Origin: Stigmatella erecta
GTDB taxonomy: Bacteria > Myxococcota > Myxococcia > Myxococcales > Myxococcaceae
DNA: 64,000 nt
Assembly: GCF_900111745.1 (NCBI RefSeq)
Contig: NZ_FOIJ01000004.1
Location: 248,001-312,000 of the forward strand
Direction: 5' to 3'
Shown: positions 16,913-25,262 of the stretch, in pieces
How the letters are laid out: each line of letters starts with the position of its first letter
How positions within the stretch are numbered: position 1 is the first letter of the stretch
Program-made: the position numbers and the translations under genes
Notes under the pieces: model-generated
Databases searched by the model: none
What the model was told of the DNA's origin: nothing
What the model saw: only the letters and a program-made list of their open reading frames with translations

Positions 16913-17953
16913 ATGACGCTTCGTGCTTGCGTGCTCGTGATGCCCGTGCTGCTCGCGGTGGGCTGTGGCCCCACGGAAGAGCCGGTGGTGGATGAGTTGA
17001 CCGGCCAGGTGTTGATGGAGGCCACCACGAAGTACGACATGCACCGGCTGCTCGAGGATGCGGACATCTCCGGCGGGCAGTGGATCACCCCCACGCAGGT
17101 GCAGCAGTTCCTCCAGCAGAAGGGCAGCTACCTGGCGGGCTACACGGACCCTGCCTGGGGCAAGACGGGCGCCACGCTCATCGTCGAGCGCTCGCGCGCC
17201 TACGGCATCAGCCCGCTGTACATGCTGGCGCGCATCCAGACCGAGTCGAGCCTCATCACCAGCGGCACCTCCACCAACCTGGCCAAGGCCACCGGCTGCG
17301 GCTGTCCGGACACGGCGGGCTGTGACGTGTCCTACGCGGGCTTCGGCAACCAGGTGGAGTGCTCGGCGAAGAAGATCCGCGGCTACTTCAACGACCTGGA
17401 CGCGGGCCGCACCACCGTTTCTGGCTGGAAGGTGGGGCTCACCAAGCAGACGTCGGATCCGTGCTCGGTGAAGCCCGTGAACAAGGCCACCGCCGCGCTC
17501 TACACGTACACCCCGTGGGTGGGTGCTTACGCGATTCAGTGTGGGAAGACGACCGTGGGCGGCTCGTCGCTGGTGGCCAGCGTCTTCAACCGCTTCAAGG
17601 GCGAGTACGCGTGGGGCACCGGCGCGGGGGCCACGTGCTACTCGGGCACGGTGGACGCGGACGTGGCCCAGGGGGCGTGCGTGCAGAGCTCCTCGGACGC
17701 GCTCTGGCGGCAGTGCCTCTCGGGCGTCTTCACGGACGGCTCCACCGTGAAGCCCTCGAACTGCAGCGCCTCGTACCCGTTCTGTGCCTCGTCGACGCTG
17801 GGCCGCTCGGTGCCGATGCGCACCTGCGTGCAGTCGGCGGGCAACGGGGCCTGGCAGCAGTGCGCCTCGGGCGGGGCGTGGCTGGCCGCCCCCAGCGCCC
17901 CCATCTCCGGCGCGGGCCCGGCGGGCTCCTGCTTCGAGCTGTACGCGCTGTAG
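16913..17953 (+). CDS. Secreted lysozyme/transglycosylase-fold lipoprotein with two C-terminal Cys repeats
   Basis: 346 residues. The signal peptide ends at a likely lipoprotein Cys (LLAVGCGP). A domain of about 190 residues (40-235) has the layout of a lysozyme-fold peptidoglycan hydrolase: AYGISPLYMLARIQTESSLI supplies the Glu at the catalytic position, followed by SYAGFGNQVECSAKKIRGYF and ALYTYTPWVGA. Two copies of a short Cys module follow, ACVQSSSDALWRQCLSG and TCVQSAGNGAWQQCASG, a pattern found in secreted myxobacterial hydrolases. GGAGAG at 16901-16906 supports ATG 16913 over the GTG at 16910. Likely acts on cell walls outside the cell; substrate is inferred. Confidence 0.8.
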   Translation: MTLRACVLVMPVLLAVGCGPTEEPVVDELTGQVLMEATTKYDMHRLLEDADISGGQWITPTQVQQFLQQKGSYLAGYTDPAWGKTGATLIVERSRAYGISPLYMLARIQTESSLITSGTSTNLAKATGCGCPDTAGCDVSYAGFGNQVECSAKKIRGYFNDLDAGRTTVSGWKVGLTKQTSDPCSVKPVNKATAALYTYTPWVGAYAIQCGKTTVGGSSLVASVFNRFKGEYAWGTGAGATCYSGTVDADVAQGACVQSSSDALWRQCLSGVFTDGSTVKPSNCSASYPFCASSTLGRSVPMRTCVQSAGNGAWQQCASGGAWLAAPSAPISGAGPAGSCFELYAL

Positions 17954-17959
17954 CGCGCC

Positions 17960-20900
17960 TCAGTAGTCCTTGCTCCAGATGAGGTCCAACCCACCCGAGC
18001 GGGCGTCGCCGTAGTTGGCTTCGAGGCTCCAGCTCGGGTGGAACTGGTACTCGAAGCGCACGGCGTTGGAGTTCTGGCGCTCGTTGGCCACCTCGCCCAC
18101 GCGGCCGGTGTAGCCCACGTAGATCTTGTCCGAGATGTACTTGCCGACCTCCAGGCGCGTGCCCTGGAGGCCGCCGCTGTCGCCCGCCTCGATGGAGAAC
18201 ACGTCCAGGGGCAGCTCCGCCGACAGCGCCTGCTTGGCCTGGGAGGCCACCAGCGAGCCCACCACGGAGGCCGCCTGGGCGCCCGCGGACATGGACGCGC
18301 CCGAGTTGCGCTCCAGCGTGCTGCGGCCCGTGGCGAGCAGCGTGTAGATCTCCGTCTCCGACATGGGCGGCTCGCTGGTGGGCTCGATGGTGAAGTCCTT
18401 GCCCTGGCCGCGCACGTGGATGAAGATCTTCACGTTCTCGCGCTCGTTGTTGTGCTCGGCGGTGAGGTTCAGGTACGGCGCCAGCGGCGGGCCGCCGAAG
18501 CGCACCTCGCTGTTGCGCTGGATGTCCAGGCGCCGGCCCATGGCGTCTACCCGGCCGCCGATGACGCGGATGGTGCCGAAGATCTCCGCCTCGTTCTTAT
18601 AGGAGATATAGACGTCGTTGAGCGGCATGCCGACCTCTACGTTCACGTCCGAGCCGCGAACCCGGATGCGATTGGGCGCACGCACGTGCACCTCGTAGGT
18701 GCGCAGCGCCTCAGGCTTTTCCTCCTGCTCGTTCTCCTCGACGGTCCCCGCGGTGCCCGTGCCGCCCGTGCCGCCCGTGCCCGTCGTGGAGGACGGGGTG
18801 GCGGGCTTGCGCCGCTTGTTCACGAGCAGGCCGTTGCGCACGAGGACGATGTCCTGGGCCTTCTCCAGCGGCTGAAGGTCCTTGCGCTTGATCTCGGGCA
18901 GCTCAACGGTGGCCTCGGCGATGTTGAAGTCCCGGATGTTGACGAGCTGCTCCTGCAGCGTTCCTTTCAGGTCCGCCCTCATTGTGACGATGGCGAGCAG
19001 CTGGTCGTCGGAGACGACGGGGAAGTCCTTGAGGTGGGCCTTGCCGGTCAGCTCGAACGTGCCGCGCTGGGCCTTGGCATCGGCGGTGAGCTTCAGCTCG
19101 CCCGAGCCGCTGCGCGCGAACAGCTCCTGCAACTGGAGCCGCTCCTCGGTGACGTCCAGCGCCAGCCGGATGTCCCGGTACGAGCCGAACCCCATGAGCC
19201 CGATCTTTCCGTCCTTCCAGTTCACCTTGCCCTTCAGCGTGGGCGCGCCCAACTGGCCGGCGACGCGCGCATCCGCCTCGAGCTCCCCGCCCAGGTCCCG
19301 GACCATCTCGTGGAGCCCCCCGAGGAAGGCCAGGTCGAAGCGCCTCGCCCGGAGCGTCACGTCCAGGGGCACGGTGTTCATGTCGGGCGCCTGCTTCATG
19401 CCGTGCAGCGACAGGTCCAGGGGCACCTGGGTCTCGACGAGCAGGGTTCCCCCGGTGGGGGACGTCAGAAGCGCGTCCGCGTTGGAGCGGGCATTCGCGT
19501 AGGCATAGTGGAAGCGGGCCTGGCCGAGCGCCTTCTCATCGATGCCCAGATCCTGGAGGCCCGCGGTCAGGTCGATCTTGGGCGCCGCGGGAGTGCCCGC
19601 CGCGTTCAACTCCAGGGAGAGGAGGCCCTTCACCCGCTGCGGCAGGGGGCTGCCCTCGCCGGCCAGCCCTGGCAGATCGACCAGGGGGGTGGGGTGGATG
19701 CGGCCCTTCACCTGGAAGGGAACCCAGCCGATGACGTCCGGATCCTGAAGCGCGCCCAGCGGCGCGGAGACGACGGCGCTCAGGTCCATCAGCGGCCGCT
19801 TCTGGCCGTCCGGCGCGAGCTGCTGCGCCGTCAGCTCCATCCGGGTGTCCTTGCCCTCACCGCGCACGGTCAGCCGCGCATCCAGCGGGCGCTGGCCATT
19901 GAAGGCGGCCCCCTGGGCGCTCAGCTCCAGCTGGCCCTGGGGCACGAGCACCGAGCCGTTCAGCCCAAGCTTCAGGGACAGCGTGCCCTCCGTGCCCCGG
20001 CCGCGGAACCCCGCCACGCGGGCGAGCAGCCGCACGGGCACCTCGCTCAGCTGAGCCTCCAGGGCTACCACCGTGCGCATCACCTCATCCGCGGTGGGCG
20101 GCTTGGCGATGAGCTGCCCCAGCGTGAAGGGGGTGTCGAGCGTGACGAAGGCCTCCTTGCCCAGGTCGGTCACGTCGAGCCGCACGTCCAACGTGCCGTC
20201 CGAGGCCTGGGAGGCCGCCACCAGCTTGAAGCCGATCGGCTTCAGCGGCCGGCGGCCGGGCAGCATCTCGTTGGCCTCCAGCCCCTGGCCGTTCAGGGTG
20301 AACTCCAGCTTCGGATCCCGCGCGGAGCCCGTCACCTTCAGCAGGCCGGTGAGCTGCCCCTTCACGGGCTCGGGCCGGTTGGCCAGCTTCATCACCTCGG
20401 CCACATCCAGGCGCGACAGCTCCACCTGGAGGTTGAGCTCGTCCTTGCGGCGCTTGAGCACCGCCTGCACGGGCACCTTGAAGTCCGCGTTGAGCTGGGC
20501 GGCGGGCACCTGGGCGCTCAGCGTGCCCTGGGCCGTGTCCTTCACGTAGGTGCCCTTCAGCTCCAGCCCCAGGCCGGTGTACTGCTGGAAGCGCCCGTCG
20601 GCGAGCGACACGGCATACGTGGCATCCGGGCGCGACAGCGGGCCCTTGGCGCTCAGCTGCGCGGAGAGCGTGCCGCCCAGGCCCATGGACTCAGGCACGA
20701 AGGCCCGGGGCAGCCGCGACAGATCGAGCGCGCCCACGTCCACGCGCGCATCCACGCGCTCGCCCTGCATCAGCAACTGCACGGCCAGCCGCTGCGCGTC
20801 CGAGGCGAGGGTGAGGGTGGGCTTCACCTCGATGCGGCCGCCGCCGAAGCGCACGTGGCTGGGGCTCTGCAGCCGCCAGGTGGCCTCCGGGTAGGCCAGC

Positions 20901-22633
20901 GTCAGGGCGTTCACCGCCAGGCCCTGCTGGTCCGTGTCCACGAGGCCCGCCAGGCTGAGGTTCAGCTCCACCTCGCCCTGGGTGCTCACGCTGGCCTTCA
21001 GGTCCCGGTCCTGGGTGACGACGGTGGCCGAGAGGTTCTGGAAGGTGCGGCCCCCCGTGCTCAGCTCGCCCACCACCAGCGAGGCATCCACGGACAGGGG
21101 CTGGGTCACATCCGGCAGCGAGGCCTTGAGGTTGAAGTCCTTGAGGGCCGTGTCCGCGTAGGCCAGCGAGGAGAAGGTGCCCGAGGCCGTCATCGCCGGG
21201 GTGCGCAGCGGCCCCTTCACCTGGAAGTCCAGCGCGCCGCTGCCGGACAGGGGCAGCGCGGGGCCCGGGCCCAGCTTGCCCACCGTCTGCCCCAGCACGG
21301 CGAGATCCGAGGCGCTCAGGCTGCCCTTCAATTGAATGTTGTCGAGGGTGCCCTGGCCGCGCGCGTCCAGCGAGGCGCCCGGCACCAGCACCCGCAGGTG
21401 CGACAGCGTGTAATGGCCGTCCTTGGCGCTCGCGCGCAGGTCCACCGGGCCCAGGGGCTGCTCGCGGAACTTCGAGGGCGACACGGTCAGCTCCACGTCG
21501 CCGTCGAGCGTCTCCAGGCTCGTGCCGCCGCCGCGCGCGGACAGGTTCGCGACGATGGCGGTGGGCGGGCCGTTCTCCACCAGCTCCGACAGGTCGATGT
21601 CGCGCGCCTTCAGGGACACGCCGTCCGAGCGCATCGTCAGCAGGTTGAACGAGCCGTCCAGGTGCACCGAGGCCTTGCCCGCCTTCACCTCCAGGTTCGT
21701 CCGGGCTACGTCCCCCTGCTTCTGGCCGTTGCCCTGGAGCGTCACGGGGACGAGCAGCGGGTAGGTGGGCACGAAGGCGCGCGCGGTCTCCGGCGCCAGC
21801 GACACGCGCTGAATCTCCGCCCAGAGGTCGCTCATGCCGCGCATGCCGCCGCGGGCCACGGCCTCCAGGCCGGCGATGGTGAGGTTCACGTCCGCGGAGA
21901 GGTTCTCCTCCTCGCCCTGGCCCCGGAGCGACAGCTTCACCGGGCCGCTCACCGGGAGCGCCAGGCCGCCGGTGGCCTCCAGCCGCGCGTCGAAGGCCAC
22001 CTTGGCCGCCGCGTAGCTGGCGGCGCCCGAGGCGTCGAAGTCCTCCAGCCGCACGTGCTGGGCCTCGGCGCCCTCGGCGGCCTCGGCCTGGAAGTCGACG
22101 TAGCCGTCCTCCAGGCGGAAGTCCTTCACGGTCAGCCGCAGCGAGCCCCGGCCCGTGTCGGGCTCCTCGGGCTTCGGCTCGCGGGGCTCCAGCGCCCGCA
22201 GGAGGTTCAGGCCCCGCTCATCCTGCACGAGGTACAGGCGCGGGCGCTCCACGTGCGCCGAGCGCACCACGACGTGCTGGCCCACCAGCGGCAGCAGCGA
22301 CAGGTTCGCGTCCACCCGCGCCACCTCGGCCGCCAGCTCGCCCTCGGGCGTGTAGATTTTCACGTCCCGCAGGGTGACGCCCGTGAGCCGCAGGTCCACG
22401 GCGCCCGCCTCCAGCTTGCCCGTGAACTGCGCGTTGGCGATGGACAGGCCCTTCTGGAGGATCCACCCCTCTCCGGCCGGAGAGGTGGCATAGACGAGCA
22501 CCCCCGCCACGAGCAGCAGGACCACGGCCACCAGTCCCAGCACGCCCCACACCGAGCGTCGCACCCAGCGCCGCCAGCGCGCATGAGGAGGCCGGGAAGG
22601 GGAACGGGGAGAGGTGGGGGGAGCTTCCGTCAA
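17960..22633 (-). CDS. tamB: TamB-like translocation and assembly protein
   Basis: 1557 residues. One N-terminal helix (about residues 26-50, GVLGLVAVVLLLVAGVLVYA) anchors it in the inner membrane. A very long, low-complexity beta-rich body with AsmA-like repeats (LDLSRLPRAF, GTLSLKLGLNGS) follows. The C-terminal 350 residues match the DUF490/TamB domain: VRAPNRIRVRGSDVNVEVG, FGTIRVIGGRVDAMGRRLDI, SETEIYTLLATGRSTL and LSAELPLDVFSIEAGDSGG, ending YQFHPSWSLEANYGD. TamB-type proteins bridge the periplasm and help place outer-membrane proteins or lipids. It overlaps the upstream TamA/BamA-type gene by 4 bp, confirming the pair. Confidence 0.95.
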   Translation of the reverse strand: MTEAPPTSPRSPSRPPHARWRRWVRRSVWGVLGLVAVVLLLVAGVLVYATSPAGEGWILQKGLSIANAQFTGKLEAGAVDLRLTGVTLRDVKIYTPEGELAAEVARVDANLSLLPLVGQHVVVRSAHVERPRLYLVQDERGLNLLRALEPREPKPEEPDTGRGSLRLTVKDFRLEDGYVDFQAEAAEGAEAQHVRLEDFDASGAASYAAAKVAFDARLEATGGLALPVSGPVKLSLRGQGEEENLSADVNLTIAGLEAVARGGMRGMSDLWAEIQRVSLAPETARAFVPTYPLLVPVTLQGNGQKQGDVARTNLEVKAGKASVHLDGSFNLLTMRSDGVSLKARDIDLSELVENGPPTAIVANLSARGGGTSLETLDGDVELTVSPSKFREQPLGPVDLRASAKDGHYTLSHLRVLVPGASLDARGQGTLDNIQLKGSLSASDLAVLGQTVGKLGPGPALPLSGSGALDFQVKGPLRTPAMTASGTFSSLAYADTALKDFNLKASLPDVTQPLSVDASLVVGELSTGGRTFQNLSATVVTQDRDLKASVSTQGEVELNLSLAGLVDTDQQGLAVNALTLAYPEATWRLQSPSHVRFGGGRIEVKPTLTLASDAQRLAVQLLMQGERVDARVDVGALDLSRLPRAFVPESMGLGGTLSAQLSAKGPLSRPDATYAVSLADGRFQQYTGLGLELKGTYVKDTAQGTLSAQVPAAQLNADFKVPVQAVLKRRKDELNLQVELSRLDVAEVMKLANRPEPVKGQLTGLLKVTGSARDPKLEFTLNGQGLEANEMLPGRRPLKPIGFKLVAASQASDGTLDVRLDVTDLGKEAFVTLDTPFTLGQLIAKPPTADEVMRTVVALEAQLSEVPVRLLARVAGFRGRGTEGTLSLKLGLNGSVLVPQGQLELSAQGAAFNGQRPLDARLTVRGEGKDTRMELTAQQLAPDGQKRPLMDLSAVVSAPLGALQDPDVIGWVPFQVKGRIHPTPLVDLPGLAGEGSPLPQRVKGLLSLELNAAGTPAAPKIDLTAGLQDLGIDEKALGQARFHYAYANARSNADALLTSPTGGTLLVETQVPLDLSLHGMKQAPDMNTVPLDVTLRARRFDLAFLGGLHEMVRDLGGELEADARVAGQLGAPTLKGKVNWKDGKIGLMGFGSYRDIRLALDVTEERLQLQELFARSGSGELKLTADAKAQRGTFELTGKAHLKDFPVVSDDQLLAIVTMRADLKGTLQEQLVNIRDFNIAEATVELPEIKRKDLQPLEKAQDIVLVRNGLLVNKRRKPATPSSTTGTGGTGGTGTAGTVEENEQEEKPEALRTYEVHVRAPNRIRVRGSDVNVEVGMPLNDVYISYKNEAEIFGTIRVIGGRVDAMGRRLDIQRNSEVRFGGPPLAPYLNLTAEHNNERENVKIFIHVRGQGKDFTIEPTSEPPMSETEIYTLLATGRSTLERNSGASMSAGAQAASVVGSLVASQAKQALSAELPLDVFSIEAGDSGGLQGTRLEVGKYISDKIYVGYTGRVGEVANERQNSNAVRFEYQFHPSWSLEANYGDARSGGLDLIWSKDY

Positions 22634-24738
22634 AATGCTTCTCCAATGGACAGCTGAATCGTGCAGAGCCCGTCAGGGGCGCCCGCGTACTCACGTTTCT
22701 TACCGCCCAGGCCGAAACATGTTCCGGAACTGGGCAGGGTGTATGTGGAGCCGGAAGGCTCGATGGGCAAGGGGGGGCCGATATTCAACCGCCGGGCAAT
22801 GTCCACCCGGATGGGTCCTACCAATGTCAGGTAGCGCAACCCCAGGCCCAGCGCGTGGTACAGCCGGTTGTTGAGGGGGGAGTTGCGCCCGAAGGACAGG
22901 GAGTCCGTGCTCACCGAGCCCGTGTCCCAGAAGGTGGCCACCACCAGGCTCTCCGTCACCCGGTAGCGGAGTTCCAGGGAAGTCTCGAACAGGCTGTTGC
23001 CGCCCACGGGCACCGTCGTCGTCTCGGGATCATCCGGGTTCAGCGGGGTGAGCGGCGAGAGGCGCCGGCTGTTGAAGCCGCGCATGGACGAGCCACCGCC
23101 CGAGAAGAAGCGGTTGACGATGGAGCTCTGCCGCAAGCCTGTCTCCTCGTTCCTATAGGGAACGAGCGTGCCCAGGCGCAGCTTGCCCGCCACGGTGAGC
23201 CGCTGCTGCTCGCCGAAGGAGTAGTAGTAGCGCACGTCGGGCAGCAGGCGGATGTACGTGAAGTCGCCCTGGAGGGGCCCACCGCCCGCCTGGACGGACA
23301 GGGCCGCGTAGTAGCCGTTGCGCGGCTCGGTCCGGTCATCCCGCCGGTCCCACTCGATGGTGGTCTCCAGGTAGCTCAGGGAGATGTCGCACGAGGTGCT
23401 CCCGGAACTCCCCGAGTCCCGCTCGCGGCAGCCCAGGGTGATGGGGGGCACCGTCTCGTCGCCCTCCACGCGCCCCTGGAGCCGGAAGCGCTCGATGTTG
23501 TAGGCGGGGAAGATGGAGAGGTTCGGGTGAGGCTGCCAGATGACGCCCGCGCGCAGCCGTCCGCCGTAGAACGAGTACGCCTGCTCCAGGCCCTTCTCGC
23601 CGGTGACCGAGGCTTGCAGGCGCAGGTCCCGGAAGAGGAAGCGCGGCTGCTCGAACTCGGTGGTGAGGTCTCCCACCACGCCGCTCTTCACGTCATCGCC
23701 CGCATAGAAGGAGGGCAGGAAGGCGTAGCCCACGCGGCCCCGGACGGTGAGCCGGCGCAGCCCGCCGAAGGTGTTGCGGTTGGTCCACTCGGCCAGGGCG
23801 CGCGCCTCCTGGCGCGTGGCGTCGATGCCCAGACCGCCGCCCAGCCGCACCGAGCGCATGGGGGCCTCGCGCACGTCCACCACCACGGGCACCGTGACGG
23901 CTTCCTGGTCGGGCCCGCCCCGGTTGACCTTCACCGCGCCGAACACGCCCATGGCGAACACGCGGGCCTGGGCCTCGGCGAGCGCCGACTCGCTGAACCA
24001 CGCGCCCTTGCGGATGGCGCCTTGCGCCTGCTCGATGATGCGCTTGGGGCTCACCTGGGGGTTGGGGTCCGTGGAGATGAACACGTTGCCGAAGCGGTAG
24101 CGCGGGCCCAGGGCCACCCGCAGCTCCACCGTGGCCAGCTGCGTGGCGACGTCCACCTGGGTCTCGCCCGTCACCTCCGCCTCGGCGTAGCCCACTTCCC
24201 GCAGCCGCCCCTGGATGAGCTCCTTCACCCCGTTCCAGTTGTCCTCCTGGAAGATGTCGCCCTTCTTCAGGGGCAGCGCCTCCGTGGCGAGCTTGCGGTG
24301 CTCCGCGCTCAGGGGCTCCAGGCCGGTGATGTGGATGGCCTCGATGCGCGTGGGCTCGCCCTCGCGCACCGTGACCTGGACCTTCACCGCGTCCTTACCC
24401 TCGGGCTTTATCTCCTCCTCGGTCTCCGAGGTGATGCGGGCCTGGTAGTACCCCTTCGATTGGTAGTAGCGCTCGATGCGCCGCCGGTCCGCTTCCCACG
24501 CGATGGGATCGAAGTAGGAGGGGCCCTTGTCGAAGGGCCACAGCGGCTCCCACCACGGCGTGTCCGTGGTGAGGATCTTCGACTTGATGCTGCCCTCGCT
24601 GACCTGTTTGGTGCCCTTGATTTCAAGGTCATCGACCTTGAGGGCATCGGGCCGGGGCTTCTTTCCGGCACAGGCGCTGGCCAGCAGCAGGGAAACGGCG
24701 AGCAGCAGAAAACGGAGATGGGGACGGGCGGCTTCCAC
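22630..24738 (-). CDS. tamA: TamA/BamA family outer membrane protein (Omp85)
   Basis: 702 residues. The signal sequence ends in a lipobox-like LASAC, unusual for an Omp85 protein. POTRA domains occupy about residues 35-285 (LKVDDLEIKGTKQVSEGSIK; YYQSKGYYQARI; VKVQVTVREGEPTRIEAIHI). The 16-stranded barrel follows, with the Omp85 loop-6 hallmark GGGSSMRGFNSRRLSP and the closing strand motif GPIRVDIARRLN. In the family the loop-6 RGF/RGY motif is needed for barrel function. It is the first gene of the tamA-tamB pair. The divergent neighbour is a small lipoprotein. Confidence 0.95.
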   Translation of the reverse strand: MEAARPHLRFLLLAVSLLLASACAGKKPRPDALKVDDLEIKGTKQVSEGSIKSKILTTDTPWWEPLWPFDKGPSYFDPIAWEADRRRIERYYQSKGYYQARITSETEEEIKPEGKDAVKVQVTVREGEPTRIEAIHITGLEPLSAEHRKLATEALPLKKGDIFQEDNWNGVKELIQGRLREVGYAEAEVTGETQVDVATQLATVELRVALGPRYRFGNVFISTDPNPQVSPKRIIEQAQGAIRKGAWFSESALAEAQARVFAMGVFGAVKVNRGGPDQEAVTVPVVVDVREAPMRSVRLGGGLGIDATRQEARALAEWTNRNTFGGLRRLTVRGRVGYAFLPSFYAGDDVKSGVVGDLTTEFEQPRFLFRDLRLQASVTGEKGLEQAYSFYGGRLRAGVIWQPHPNLSIFPAYNIERFRLQGRVEGDETVPPITLGCRERDSGSSGSTSCDISLSYLETTIEWDRRDDRTEPRNGYYAALSVQAGGGPLQGDFTYIRLLPDVRYYYSFGEQQRLTVAGKLRLGTLVPYRNEETGLRQSSIVNRFFSGGGSSMRGFNSRRLSPLTPLNPDDPETTTVPVGGNSLFETSLELRYRVTESLVVATFWDTGSVSTDSLSFGRNSPLNNRLYHALGLGLRYLTLVGPIRVDIARRLNIGPPLPIEPSGSTYTLPSSGTCFGLGGKKREYAGAPDGLCTIQLSIGEAF

Positions 24739-24893
24739 GGTTCCCGGTCATATCCATTCAAAGTGCGATTGCCTCGCCCGGGATGCGACAAGTCCCCGCC
24801 TTTGTCACGTTTCCTTCGGAGAAGGGCGGATGGCGGACACTCGGAACGCGGAAGCGTGCAAGCCAGCGCGCCCTGCGCCAGAGTGGGGCCGTC

Positions 24894-25220
24894 ATGACAT
24901 GGCGAATGCGCGGCGTGCTCGGCGTGGCCCTGGCGGGAGTGATGCTCTCCTGCGGGCCGAGTGAAGACGAGGCGATGAAGCTCAAGGAAGGCAGCACCCT
25001 GGACGACGTCGTCGAGTGCCCGTACCTGTACTGCGGGTACGACAACCAGGGGGAGTTCCTGCTGTGCGCGGAGCTCCTCTTCGAGTACGGCCGGTCCCCG
25101 CCGCTGTGTGTGGACTCGCGCATCTGCGAGCGGCTGGACTGCCTGAAGCCGGGGCGCCGGTGCGTCGCCTTCGACGGCATCCCGTATCAGATTCGCTGCA
25201 TCAAGGATGACGACGACTAG
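24894..25220 (+). CDS. Small Cys-rich lipoprotein of unknown function
   Basis: 108 residues. The start at ATG 24894 gives a short signal peptide (MTWRMRGVLGVALAGVMLSC) with Cys20 as probable lipid site. The mature part has eight further Cys in pairs (CPYLYCGYDNQ, LLCAEL, PPLCVDSRICERLDC, RRCVAF, IRCIK), suggesting disulfide bonds in the periplasm or at the surface. The open frame continues 111 bp further upstream but without signal-peptide features. Divergent from tamA; converges on malQ across a terminator. No homologous family recognised. Confidence 0.75.
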   Translation: MTWRMRGVLGVALAGVMLSCGPSEDEAMKLKEGSTLDDVVECPYLYCGYDNQGEFLLCAELLFEYGRSPPLCVDSRICERLDCLKPGRRCVAFDGIPYQIRCIKDDDD

Positions 25221-25227
25221 CCACGGG

Positions 25228-25251
25228 GGCGGGGCCCGGACAGGCCCCGCC
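25228..25251. terminator. Bidirectional hairpin terminator
   Basis: Perfect 9-bp stem GGCGGGGCC (25228-25236) / GGCCCCGCC (25243-25251) with loop CGGACA, between the stops of the small lipoprotein gene and malQ, which converge here. Confidence 0.7.
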
Positions 25252-25262
25252 TCGGGCAGGCT

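Noticed and set aside
18038-22657. A 1539-codon plus-strand open frame opposite tamB
   Set aside because: It is the antisense shadow of a GC-rich gene: the composition is dominated by Ala, Arg, His and Leu, with no domain, while the minus frame is a clear TamB protein.
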